Part shown: positions 1 to 7,908 of the stretch, one piece after another
Position numbering within the stretch: position 1 is the stretch's first letter
Layout of the letters: each line of letters starts with the position of its first letter
DNA from: Fibrobacter succinogenes
GTDB lineage: Bacteria > Fibrobacterota > Fibrobacteria > Fibrobacterales > Fibrobacteraceae
DNA: 52,862 nucleotides
NCBI GenBank assembly: GCA_902776765.1
Contig: CACYRP010000025.1
Location: 1-52,862 of the forward strand
Direction: 5' to 3'
Notes under the pieces: model-generated
Databases searched by the model: none
The model's input: the letters and a program-made list of their open reading frames with translations, nothing else
What the model was told of the DNA's origin: nothing
Program-made: the position numbers and the translations under genes

Positions 1-1886
1 GCATTTGGTTCCACTTGAAGAAGTTCGCGTCGATAAGCAAAGCGAGGTAATCAACAAAGAACATGCTGTGTTCCTTGCCTGCGTAAGTCGTATTGACGGA
101 GGTGTTAAAGTTGCCGTTTTCGGCAAAGACATTGCGGAAAGCGTTATAGACCGAGTTAAAACCCGGAGTCTTGTTCTTTTGGTCAATGAGGGCCATCACC
201 CACACAATGCTGTTGAAGTTTTCGGCCAGGCCAATCTGATCGGGGGCATAATGTTCGAAAGACGGATATTCTTCGCTTTCCTTGTTCTTCAAGGAAAGTG
301 CTGCGGCAAGTTCTTCGTTGGCCTGCTTGTTTGCGACCGCAAATTCGGAACCCGCTTCGACCAGGTTCTTTACGCGGGCGGCCTTGTAGTCGGTCAAGAA
401 GTCGATGACAACCGTATCGGAAGCATCGGACAAGTCCGCATAGGCGTTGTAAATAACATCCGTTGCGTTCGAGCCAAATCCGCCAAAGGCGCCGAAAGCG
501 TTGTTACTCAAGTTCAGCTTGACACGGAGCTTCACAACCGGGGTCGTAAGGTTCCTTGTATTCCACAGTCTTTTCGTTGGTTTCCTCGATCGTCACGAAA
601 GATTTGTTGGCCGAAGCAAACAAGTCCTTCAGGAACACCTTGCCGTTCGGAGCGTACTTTTCGTCAAGATCCGTCACGGTAAGTTCTGCATTGTCGCCAC
701 CCTTGAGGTTCTTCCAGATTTCCTCGTAGATGTCGTCAGTTTTTGTTTCCTTGTTGGCCTGCACCGGGAAACGCACGACAACATGTTTCTTGTACACCTT
801 GGCGAGGTTTTCGTTCACGACTGTGAACGGAATTTCCATCTTGGTCTCGGCGTCGCCGCACTTGATGGTCACGGTGATGATAGCCTTTTCGTTGTCGCGG
901 ACTGTATCCACGATGGCGCAAGACTTGTTTTCAAGTTCAGCGTTCCAACTGCTGTAAGCATCACTGAACTTGTTGTCGATATCTTCGCCGAACTTGTCCG
1001 TTGCAGAGCTCAAGTTCTTGAGGGCGTCATCGACGTCCTTCTGGTTCTTGGCAGAGGCAGAGCTCAAGTTCTTGAGGGCGTCATCGACGTCCTTCTGGTT
1101 CTTGGCAGAGGCGGAGCTCAAGTTCGCGAGAGCATCGTCAATGTCCTTTTGCTGCTTGGCAGAAGCGCTGCTAAACTTGCTATCAATATCCTTCTGGATT
1201 TTGTCCATGTCGGCATCTTTACCGTTGGTGCCGTTGGAACCATTCTTAATGACCACGGGGTCTGCACCCGGGCAGCTCACCTCGATTCCACCTGAAACAG
1301 CCTTCGTCGTGCAGTTCGAGCCATCCTTACCATTAGCACCATTCGTGCCATTCTTAATGACCACGGGTTCTGCACCTGGGCAGCTCAGCTCAATTCCACC
1401 TGAAACAGCCTTTGTCGTGCAGTTTGATCCGTTCGTGCCGTCGGAACCATTGGTGCCGTTCGCACCATTAGCACCATTTTTACCGTTGGCACCATCTTTG
1501 CCATTGACGCCATCCTTACCGTTGGCACCATTCTTGCCGTCAGCACCGTCCTTACCATTGTGGACAACACCAATCGTATCGCCACCATCGCAAACAATGG
1601 CAAAGCCGGACTTATCTTTCAGTTCCTTGGATTCGCAGCGGTACTGGATGGCATCGTGATCATTCATGGCAATCCATTCGCCCTCGGAGCACACGTACAT
1701 CGTGGACTTAGACTTGAGAAAGACCATGGAACCTTCGGTTTCATCGCTACATTTCTCGTCACTGATCGAATTGACAGTAGAGAATTGTCCACCTTCTTGT
1801 GAATACAGCACGTCATCACCGCATCCAGCAAGGTAAAGAGCCATTGCAGAAACTGCAAGCCCAAGTTTCAATTTTTTATTTTTCAT
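1..1886 (-). CDS. Repeat-rich surface lipoprotein, frameshifted, C-terminus beyond window
   Basis: The N-terminus is a lipoprotein signal peptide with lipobox LAGC, so the product is probably anchored in a membrane facing the periplasm or surface. The second ATG (1886) is preferred over the one at 1898 because GGGA lies six bases before it. After the signal come a Cys-containing segment, a collagen-like Gly-x-Asn/Asp stretch (GKDGANGKNGANG type), two copies of a module containing NCTTKAVSGGIE, and three to four 18-residue units around KNQKDVDDALKNLSSAS, probably coiled coil. The first reading frame stops at 504. Beyond a GGGG run at 540-543 another frame stays open to base 1 (VVKLRVKLNLSN onward), so the gene appears to be one reading frame broken by one extra base. 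Function is unknown; an envelope or adhesion role is inference. The rest lies outside the window. Confidence 0.8.
1003..1164 (-). repeat. 54-bp in-frame tandem repeat inside the lipoprotein gene
   Basis: Units at 1003-1056 and 1057-1110 are almost identical. A third at 1111-1164 is diverged, and a further weak unit follows. Each encodes 18 residues with regularly spaced Asp, Leu and Lys, consistent with coiled coil. Because the unit is a multiple of three, copy number can change without breaking the frame. Confidence 0.9.
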
Positions 1887-2184
1887 TTTAGTTCCCATTT
1901 TTTTACATTTGCTAAAACAAGCCGCAATTTAGTTTTTTTTAATAAAAACGTAAAGTCTAAACAGCATAGCCCATTTGTACTATAAATATCACCCCAAAAG
2001 GCTATTTTTACCAAAAAACACGAATTTTAGAACTATAAATTGAGCATTCCATCACAATAATTGTAAAAACGAAGCTTTTTTCAAACCATTTGGAAAAAAT
2101 CAGTCGCATTTTTTTCTTTGCTTTATGTATATTCAAGGCATGGGCATCGTGGATGCTCGAATTTATTTAAAAGAAAGGTTAATA

Positions 2185-2709
2185 ATGCTCTCTTATCAAG
2201 ACGCCTACAAAATCGCGACCGATGTCCACAAAGGTCAACAGGACAAGGCCGGCGGACCCTACATCGATTTTCTCCAGAACGTTGCTGATTATCTCAAAAA
2301 TAAGGGTGAATCAGAAGAAGTCCAGGTTCTAGCCATTTTGCAGGATTCTATTACATCTTCGACCAACAAGACTCCGGATGACATGATTAAACTTGGCGTT
2401 CCAGCAGACTTGGTTGAACTTATCCAAAAAATGACCTACCATAAGAATCAATCTTGGATTGATGAATATAGCTGTCATCTCATGGAAAAAGGCGTGCCTG
2501 CCGAAGACGCCACATACGACGCTCGCGAAAAGGACTTTGTGCGCTTTGTCGAAACGCTCAAGGACAATCCAACAGCGGCAAAGGCTAAGAGCGCCATTTT
2601 GAATGTCCTCCTCGAAGACAAGTACATCCACCGCCAAGAACGCCGCGAACTCAAGACAAAATTCCGTCTCAAAAAGTACAAGGCTGCCATCCAGGCTCTT
2701 GGAGTTTAA
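2185..2709 (+). CDS. Degenerate HD-domain (SpoT/HD hydrolase-like) protein
   Basis: This 174-residue protein begins with AYKIATDVHKGQQDKAGGPY, the pattern that opens RelA/SpoT-type and related HD phosphohydrolase domains. The usual second His (HP after PYI) is replaced by DF. The family HD pair appears as QD in LAILQDS. The metal site is therefore largely lost, although the fold probably remains, so the protein may bind a ligand rather than hydrolyse it (inference). The start at 2185 is chosen because AAAGG precedes it by six bases; an upstream in-frame ATG at 2125 has no such site. The gene stands alone and a strong terminator follows it. It could instead be an enzyme that uses different ligands. 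Confidence 0.75.
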   Translation: MLSYQDAYKIATDVHKGQQDKAGGPYIDFLQNVADYLKNKGESEEVQVLAILQDSITSSTNKTPDDMIKLGVPADLVELIQKMTYHKNQSWIDEYSCHLMEKGVPAEDATYDAREKDFVRFVETLKDNPTAAKAKSAILNVLLEDKYIHRQERRELKTKFRLKKYKAAIQALGV

Positions 2710-2715
2710 AAAATT

Positions 2716-2739
2716 GCCCGCCGCAAGCGGGCTTTTTTT
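2716..2739 (+). terminator. Rho-independent terminator of the HD-like gene
   Basis: The stem GCCCGC/GCGGGC (2716-2721 and 2727-2732) with loop CGCAA is followed by seven T. It lies seven bases after the stop codon. Confidence 0.9.
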
Positions 2740-2823
2740 ATTGCCACACCAACACCGATTTACTAATTTTACACCGTAATTTTTTAGCCCTAGTGGGCAC
2801 AACCCCTAAAAAGGAACACAACA

Positions 2824-3930
2824 ATGGCAAATAAAGTCTATAACTTTAGCGCAGGACCGTCTGTCCTGCCGGAACAGGCACTCAAGGAAGCATCAGCTGC
2901 ATGCATCGACTTCGAAAACAGCGGCATCAGTATCCTCTCCATGAGTCACCGTTCAAAGCCGATTGAAAATATGTTCGCCCAGACGGAAGACTACCTCCGT
3001 GAATTGATGGGCATCCCAGAAGACTACGACATCGTGTTCCTCGGTGGTGGTTGCTCACTTTTGTTCTGCATGCTCCCGATGAACTTCCTCGACCAGAACG
3101 CTACTGCCGACTACGCTTTAACTGGCGTTTGGGCAAACAAGGCTTACAAGGAAGCAAAGTTATTCGGTAATGCAAATGTCGCTTGCGATACCAAGGCCGA
3201 CGTCTATAACCACATCGACAAGAACCTGAAGCTCAGCGACAACGCTACTTACCTCCACGTTACCGCCAACAACACCATCTACGGCACGGAATGGCAGAGC
3301 TTCCCGAAGCCGAAGTCCGGCTTCCTCATGGCCGACGTGAGCTCCGACTTCCTTGCCCGTAAGATCAACGTCTCTGACTTTGGCGTTGTCTATGGCGGCG
3401 CACAGAAGAACATCAGCTGCGCTGGCGTGACCGTCACCATCATCAAGAAGGGCCTTCTTGGCAAGGTGAACCGCACCATCCCGACCATGCTTAACTTCCA
3501 GACCCACATCGATGCAAAGAACATGTTCAACACGCCGCCGGTTTTCGCCGTGTACGTGATGAACCGCACCCTCAAGTGGCTCAAGGATTTCGGTGGCGTG
3601 GACGCTATCGAAAAGGTGAACCGCAGCAAGGCTGCTCTCCTCTACAGCGCACTCGACAACTCCAAGGTGTTCGTCGGTACAGCTGCTAAGGAAGACCGTT
3701 CTATCATGAACGTTCCGTTCGTATTCAACAAGGACGTGGTTGCAGCTGACAAGGCTGACGATCTCGCCAAGGAATTCCTTGAATTCGCTAAGGCTCGTGG
3801 CCTCCAGCAGCTCAAGGGTCACCGTTCTGTCGGCGGCTTCCGCGCTTCTATCTACAACGCCATGCCGGTCGAAGGCGTTCAGGCCCTCGTCGACTGCCTC
3901 GGCGACTTCGAGAAAAAGGTGCTCGGCTAA
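2824..3930 (+). CDS. serC: Phosphoserine aminotransferase
   Basis: SerC converts 3-phosphohydroxypyruvate and glutamate to phosphoserine and 2-oxoglutarate in serine synthesis; it can also act in pyridoxal phosphate synthesis. The 368-residue length fits the family. The N-terminal YNFSAGPSVLP motif, the ISHR-like MSHRSKP segment, the GGG phosphate loop and YGGAQKNISCAG with the cofactor Lys at 195 are all present. AAAAAGGA precedes the ATG at suitable spacing. It appears to be a single-gene unit between two terminators. Highly biased codon use (CTC, AAG, GGT) suggests strong expression. Confidence 0.97.
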   Translation: MANKVYNFSAGPSVLPEQALKEASAACIDFENSGISILSMSHRSKPIENMFAQTEDYLRELMGIPEDYDIVFLGGGCSLLFCMLPMNFLDQNATADYALTGVWANKAYKEAKLFGNANVACDTKADVYNHIDKNLKLSDNATYLHVTANNTIYGTEWQSFPKPKSGFLMADVSSDFLARKINVSDFGVVYGGAQKNISCAGVTVTIIKKGLLGKVNRTIPTMLNFQTHIDAKNMFNTPPVFAVYVMNRTLKWLKDFGGVDAIEKVNRSKAALLYSALDNSKVFVGTAAKEDRSIMNVPFVFNKDVVAADKADDLAKEFLEFAKARGLQQLKGHRSVGGFRASIYNAMPVEGVQALVDCLGDFEKKVLG

Positions 3931-4002
3931 AAGCTTAGATGGCGGGTCAAGCCCGCCATGACGTTTAAAACGTTCTGGCCGAAACAGCCATGACGCATTT
4001 GA

Positions 4003-4034
4003 AAAAAGCCTCGGCAGAAATGCCGGGGCTTTTT
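4003..4034 (+). terminator. Terminator downstream of serC
   Basis: The near-perfect stem AAAAAGCC-CGGCA / TGCCG-GGCTTTTT has loop GAAA and ends in five T. A separate small palindrome, GGCGGG/CCCGCC at about 3941-3957, lies between it and the serC stop and lacks a T tract. Confidence 0.85.
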
Positions 4035-4084
4035 CATCAAGAAAGGGGATGCCCTGTCAGTGCGGGGCATGACAAAAACTCCAT

Positions 4085-4119
4085 AAAAAAGAAGAACCCC
4101 CTCATAAAAATGAGGGGGT
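4085..4119 (-). terminator. Terminator of the predicted minus-strand RNA
   Basis: A ten-base-pair stem (ACCCCCTCAT/ATGAGGGGGT, 4096-4105 and 4110-4119) is followed on the minus strand by TTCTTCTTTTTT. On the plus strand it is followed by a shorter T run, so it may also work in that direction. Confidence 0.8.
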
Positions 4120-4315
4120 CCTATTTTTTGTGTTAGGAGTACGCCATTACGGCGCCTTGGAGGAGGATTTAGTGGCACGTTTAACCCCGTGCCGGGCGCT
4201 TCGCAAAATGCACCAATTCACCTTGCGAAACTAAGAGAATGGATTAAGACATTCAGACGTTCTCAAAATTCCTAAACATCACATACCCAAAAGCGTCACC
4301 ATTCTCTCTTTTACA
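4085..4315 (-). ncRNA. Candidate structured non-coding RNA with a C-rich anti-Shine-Dalgarno segment
   Basis: The gap between serC and the YtfJ-like gene holds no convincing coding frame on the minus strand, yet it has a promoter-like sequence at one end and a strong terminator at the other. The predicted transcript is about 230 nt. It folds into ordered helices: AGAGAATGG pairs with CCATTCTCT, TTCGCAA with TTGCGAA, GGCACG with CGTGCC, and GCGCC with GGCGC enclosing the last. The unpaired part of that outer loop contains TCCTCCTCC, complementary to GGAGGAGG, so pairing with ribosome binding sites is conceivable (inference). No hallmark of 6S RNA, tmRNA, RNase P or SRP RNA was recognised. The plus-strand remainder of the gap, up to 4544, is AT-rich with no gene. 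Confidence 0.5.
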
Positions 4316-4321
4316 CATACA

Positions 4322-4350
4322 AAGATACTCTCTAAAATTGGGAATGTCAA
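4322..4350 (-). promoter_or_regulatory. Sigma-70-like promoter for the candidate RNA
   Basis: On the minus strand a perfect TTGACA (4345-4350) is followed after 17 bases by TATCTT (4322-4327). Transcription would start near 4315 and run into the structured region. The -10 matches the consensus at four of six positions. Confidence 0.5.
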
Positions 4351-4544
4351 TAGAAATCGCGATTTTTTATATTATTTATAGCTTATCAAGAGAATATCTT
4401 TCTCAATAAAATGTTCTCAAAAATTTTATAAATATTTTAAAAATACAGCCAACGAAAAATAGACAAATAAATATTCCTTTTCTACCAAAACACATTTTTT
4501 CTGAAGGCAGCCGCCAGTACAAAACTCTAAGCGCTTATGACCAC

Positions 4545-4577
4545 AAAAAAGAACCCCGACCTTTTAGCTCGGAGCTC
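4545..4577 (-). terminator. Terminator downstream of the YtfJ-like gene
   Basis: On the minus strand GAGCTCCGA pairs with TCGGGGTTC, including G-U pairs, around loop GCTAAAAGG, followed by TTTTTTG. A second hairpin based on TTAGGC/GCCTAA lies at about 4622-4649, just after the stop codon. Confidence 0.75.
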
Positions 4578-4653
4578 TTTGCGTAAAAAGCGAAAACACA
4601 ATCGCCAAAACAGAAAATTTAATTAGGCCTTAGGCCGGCCCGCCTAAAAGCGA

Positions 4654-4995
4654 CTAGACGTCGTTCAGCGACTTTTTGCCGGTAAATTTGTTCATAACGT
4701 CAGGAACAATATCCATCACCTTCGAAACAAGGGAACTGTCCTTAGTAATCGGCATAACGCGCACATCGTCGCCCTTGATGACGAGGAACGCCACCGGATC
4801 AACCGAAGCGCCACCGCCAGATGCAGACGTATCGCCCTTCCCCTGATGGCCGCCAAAGCCAAAACCAAGAGATACACGACTCACGGGCACCACAGTGGAT
4901 TCCCCAGCCTGGATAGGTTCGCCAATTACTGTTTCCGCCTTGGTGATAAAGCGGAGCTTTTCCATAAGAGTTTCAGCAAGTTTTTCAATAGCCAT
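4654..4995 (-). CDS. GerW/YtfJ-like protein
   Basis: This 113-residue protein has the family pattern seen in Bacillus YtfJ/GerW: an N-terminal helix, VIGEPIQAGESTVVPVSRVS, a Gly-rich stretch FGFGG, a low-complexity loop (GKGDTSASGGGAS), then VDPVAFLVIKGDDVRVMPI. In spore formers this family is linked to germination, but it also occurs in non-sporulating bacteria, where its role is unknown. The start at 4995 (MAIEKLAE) is chosen because homologues begin there; the 23 codons upstream are composed of intergenic repeat sequence. It lies last in a minus-strand series from psd downward, separated from the preceding lipoprotein gene by a repeat-filled gap. Confidence 0.75.
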   Translation of the reverse strand: MAIEKLAETLMEKLRFITKAETVIGEPIQAGESTVVPVSRVSLGFGFGGHQGKGDTSASGGGASVDPVAFLVIKGDDVRVMPITKDSSLVSKVMDIVPDVMNKFTGKKSLNDV

Positions 4996-5130
4996 GGTGT
5001 TAATATAGATTATAGACGAAAGACGAAAGACGAAAGACGAAAGAAAACCATCATAAAATCGCACGAAATGCCATTATTATTCTCTAGTCTTTCGTCTATA
5101 GCCCGCTCAGCGGGCGTTCTTTCGTCTAGT
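4996..5130. repeat. Inverted-repeat/heptad element filling an intergenic gap
   Basis: The left arm is several tandem copies of the heptamer AAGACGA (about 5007-5043). The right arm (about 5083-5130) carries the same motif inverted, TTTCGTCTATAG, then hairpin GCCCGC/GCGGGC, then GTTCTTTCGTCTA. The element fills the whole gap between the YtfJ-like gene and the lipoprotein gene, and it contains that lipoprotein's TAG stop codon. The related copy is at 44939-45163. Confidence 0.85.
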
Positions 5131-5980
5131 ACCTTGCGCCGTAGACGCGGTCACTGGCGGTAAAGAACTTGCGTTCTAGATCCGTCCAATCGAGATAACC
5201 CCACACCGCCACTACACGACCGCCGGGGAGCCTTGTCGCCATGCCATTCACGCCTTCGCCCGCATTAAAGTAAAGCGTCGATGCTTCGCGGTAAATGCCC
5301 TTCGGTTGCACAATATTCAATTGACGGCCCCAAGCGATAAAGTCATTTTCGTCCACAAGGTCCCAACTGCGAGCGACATTCCACTGCAAGTCGGAATCGC
5401 GGTAGCTCTGTGCAAGCACCGGGAAATACGCCTTGACGCCAATGAAATACTTGGTCTGAATCGACGTGTGTCCCGGTTCGCGATGTTCAAACGGGAGACT
5501 CAAGAATTCTTGCGGGAACCCGCCATGGCGCGCATTCGGGAAACGCCGGACGTAGCTTTCGAGGTCACTGCGCTCGTAACGACGGAAGCTGTCGTGCTTA
5601 AAAACGAAAATACGCGCACCGGAACGAATACTTTGTTCCAAGAACGAACCACGCAAAATCGGCACAATTCCCTGAAAGCGACCGCTATTGATGTAATAGT
5701 CCAGCGCATAGACGTCGCTCTTAAATTCGAGAATCGTCACATCGAGCGTATCGCCGAGCATCATCGGGTAGCGCAAATCGATTCTTTTCTCAAGCGCCTT
5801 GATGTCGTAGTCCGATCCTTCGTTTATACGAATATCGTCCATCGGCCAAACATCTTTGTAGCACATCAGCGTGTAATCGACAAATTCTTCGACCTTTTGC
5901 TCGCAGGCACACAGCATAAGCGAAGCCGCACAGGCACTCGCGCCAACAAGCTTAGGCAACAGCGATATAAATCGATTCAT
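5126..5980 (-). CDS. Lipoprotein of unknown function
   Basis: A hydrophobic signal ends in lipobox LCAC, so the mature protein should be lipid-anchored. The start at 5980 (MNRFISLL) gives a compact signal; an ATG six codons earlier (5998) is also possible, and neither has a clear Shine-Dalgarno sequence. The mature part of about 260 residues has alternating hydrophobic segments, several Arg-rich stretches (RSGARIFVFKHDSFRRY) and a C-terminal VVAVWGYLDWTDLERKFF. No known domain was recognised. It follows the FeS-loop gene by only 9-26 bases depending on start, so co-transcription with psd is likely. Its stop codon is part of the repeat element downstream. Confidence 0.8.
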   Translation of the reverse strand: MNRFISLLPKLVGASACAASLMLCACEQKVEEFVDYTLMCYKDVWPMDDIRINEGSDYDIKALEKRIDLRYPMMLGDTLDVTILEFKSDVYALDYYINSGRFQGIVPILRGSFLEQSIRSGARIFVFKHDSFRRYERSDLESYVRRFPNARHGGFPQEFLSLPFEHREPGHTSIQTKYFIGVKAYFPVLAQSYRDSDLQWNVARSWDLVDENDFIAWGRQLNIVQPKGIYREASTLYFNAGEGVNGMATRLPGGRVVAVWGYLDWTDLERKFFTASDRVYGARY

Positions 5981-6006
5981 ACGGATAAAATTTAGCATAC
6001 ATCAGG

Positions 6007-6834
6007 TTAGCGCGAGTGAACCTCGGCATAATTGCAATACTCATAAAGGGGGCACTTGGAACAATTTTCCGTCAGCTCACGGCAAATGAAACCATTCGAT
6101 CCGTTTTCGAGAAAGAACTGCAAGGAGTGTGCCGCAAAATACGGATTCTCGGGAGCCAGCGCCGTAAAATATTCGTTGGCAAGTTTCTGTTTTTCTTGCG
6201 GTTCGAGTTCTGAAAAATTGAATTCCTTAGCGGGCCCAAGTATGGCAAGGAAACGACGAGCGCCCATCGTAAGCGGGAGAGACGGCATCTTGGAACAGTC
6301 ACGACATTCCAGACCAAGGCCAAGCGGTTGCGGGGCAAGCAGCCGGTAAATCGTAGCACAAGCCTTCGGACGCGGATTCGAACGCCCCATGAAATAGATG
6401 TCGCCCAAATCGTTCCACAATTCTTCGGGAGAACGTTCACGCACCCACGCAACCAAGTCCAGGTGACGGCGGACAAAAAGCCCCACGCTCCAAAAAATTC
6501 CCGCCACGTGTTCAAACACCGACCAATTGCGGCTATTGAAAGTTTGCTCAACAACCTCTTCAATCTCGCTTGCTTTAGGCACAGGGAGCGTCCAAAGTTT
6601 ATCGCCCGGGAATCGCTCGTAAAGTTTCGTGAGCAGTCGCAAAATATCGGGATACGTGCGGTCTTGAAAAAGAGCACTCCCTAATAAAGTCCATGCAATT
6701 TGCGCATTACGGTCCGGCTGCTTACACGCCACATAAACAATGGGATCGGCGCAACGAAAGAGCAACGCCACAAAAGCCTTCGATGCTTTAAAAAGCGCTG
6801 GCTCATCGTGAATGAAGCGTTTTACAGAAACCAT
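6007..6834 (-). CDS. Endonuclease III-like iron-sulfur-cluster-loop protein
   Basis: The C-terminus carries Cys251-x6-Cys258-x2-Cys261-x5-Cys267. This is exactly the spacing of the [4Fe-4S] loop in endonuclease III and MutY, so the protein probably binds DNA with such a cluster. The rest (275 residues) is mainly helical, but I cannot find the usual helix-hairpin-helix LPGVG motif with catalytic Lys, nor a clear catalytic Asp. A further CRDC pair sits mid-protein. It may be a diverged base-excision glycosylase or a non-catalytic relative. The gene lies 41 bases after psd on the same strand and just before a lipoprotein gene, without obvious functional linkage to either. Confidence 0.65.
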   Translation of the reverse strand: MVSVKRFIHDEPALFKASKAFVALLFRCADPIVYVACKQPDRNAQIAWTLLGSALFQDRTYPDILRLLTKLYERFPGDKLWTLPVPKASEIEEVVEQTFNSRNWSVFEHVAGIFWSVGLFVRRHLDLVAWVRERSPEELWNDLGDIYFMGRSNPRPKACATIYRLLAPQPLGLGLECRDCSKMPSLPLTMGARRFLAILGPAKEFNFSELEPQEKQKLANEYFTALAPENPYFAAHSLQFFLENGSNGFICRELTENCSKCPLYEYCNYAEVHSR

Positions 6835-6875
6835 CGCCGAAAGACCGCAGAGCGTTCGTTAAAGTATCGAGCCGC

Positions 6876-7733
6876 TTAAAGCGCCTCGCCCACCTTCACC
6901 GCCTGCCCAAGACGCGACTTGAACAAGTCCGGATGACGTTCGCGAATCTTTTTATCAACCACGAGAATCACCGTGCTGCCCATTTCAAAGCGGCCCAGTT
7001 CATCGCCGCGTTCAAACGAATACTGCTGATTCGGAACCCAGTCCACACGTTTTTCGTCGCGCGGAAGCATACCCGCATTTGTCAAAAGCGCATCGTTATA
7101 CACAACGCCAATGCGACCCACGTTTGTCGCACCCACCTTGACCACGAGAACTTCGGAACCATCAGCCAAGCGCAGCTGGCTAGTCAAACGTTCATTAATA
7201 CAGAAAAGACCTTCGATGCGTTCGACGCTACCGACATTCACCGGCCAAAGCGTGCCCGGACAATAGCTCGAAAGTACAAGATCGCCCTTGACAGGGCTAT
7301 GGATGCGGTGGTAGTTAAACGGAGCCAAGTAAATCGTAGCAAAAGCACCGCCCTTAAAGCGTTCAGCAAGATCATCGTTACGCAACAGACTCTTGAGCGA
7401 ATAAGTCTTGCCCTTCGCCTGGATCAAGCTTTGGTCATCGCCATCGAATGTGCCCGTCTGCGAAAGCACTCCATCGACCGGACTCACCACCTCGGCACCA
7501 TCGGCAACAGGGCGCATGCCCGGCTTAAGCTTACGGATAAAAAGCTCGCCAATGTTTGCGTAATGGCTCAGCGGGTATTCCGATTCGGACATATCGAGCT
7601 TGTAGAAACTCGCAAAAGCGTTGCGAGCAAGCTTGCTCAAGAACGGGATGCGCAAACGCGTGAATGCACCAAAGACGCGGCTAGCGGCGTTCTTCGGCAA
7701 AAGCTTCATAAAAACGTAAAATGGAGTGTTCAT
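6876..7733 (-). CDS. psd: Phosphatidylserine decarboxylase proenzyme
   Basis: Psd decarboxylates phosphatidylserine to phosphatidylethanolamine at the inner membrane. The 285-residue proenzyme carries the self-cleavage motif as MGST (251-254) instead of LGST; cleavage between Gly252 and Ser253 would create the pyruvoyl group on Ser253. Asp87 (SPVDG), His145 (YHRIHSP) and Ser253 match the family's Asp-His-Ser processing triad. The N-terminal hydrophobic segment fits membrane association. It is the first gene of a minus-strand series with the FeS-loop gene. Its upstream region is a heptad-repeat tract, so any promoter lies in or beyond that repeat. Confidence 0.95.
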   Translation of the reverse strand: MNTPFYVFMKLLPKNAASRVFGAFTRLRIPFLSKLARNAFASFYKLDMSESEYPLSHYANIGELFIRKLKPGMRPVADGAEVVSPVDGVLSQTGTFDGDDQSLIQAKGKTYSLKSLLRNDDLAERFKGGAFATIYLAPFNYHRIHSPVKGDLVLSSYCPGTLWPVNVGSVERIEGLFCINERLTSQLRLADGSEVLVVKVGATNVGRIGVVYNDALLTNAGMLPRDEKRVDWVPNQQYSFERGDELGRFEMGSTVILVVDKKIRERHPDLFKSRLGQAVKVGEAL

Positions 7734-7740
7734 GAGGGAG

Positions 7741-7824
7741 AATATAGTAATTAGTTACTAGCTACTAGTTACTAGTTACGAGTTATGAGCATCTTCGATG
7801 CAGTTACTAGTTAGGAGTTACTAG
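7741..7824. repeat. Seven-nucleotide-period repeat tract with embedded hairpin
   Basis: Twelve consecutive heptamers run in phase; most end in AG (TTACTAG, CTACTAG, TTACGAG, TTATGAG, TTAGGAG). Two central heptamers (7790-7803) form the hairpin GCATC-TTC-GATGC without disturbing the phase. It occupies the region immediately upstream of psd. A further degenerate stretch and a GCCGC/GCGGC hairpin at about 7893-7905 fill the rest of the gap. Confidence 0.9.
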
Positions 7825-7908
7825 AGGAAATAAGAAGACAAGATGTTTTTTCTTTCTGAAATTGCTAGTAACTCAGAACTAGGAACTATAAACTGCCGCG
7901 AAGCGGCC

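Noticed and set aside
4172..4234. 20-codon GTG-started frame on the plus strand with an apparently ideal GGAGGAGG site
   Set aside because: The sequence is the exact complement of helices and the C-rich loop of the predicted minus-strand RNA. A 20-aa frame with no gene downstream is weaker than the RNA explanation.
4131..4240. Possible integron attC site or a known housekeeping RNA (SRP, tmRNA, RNase P, 6S)
   Set aside because: One core-like GTTTAAC occurs but no matching partner or cassette. None of the diagnostic sequences of the housekeeping RNAs are visible.
7741..7824. CRISPR array
   Set aside because: Units are seven bases with no spacers and there are no cas genes; it is a heptad tract.
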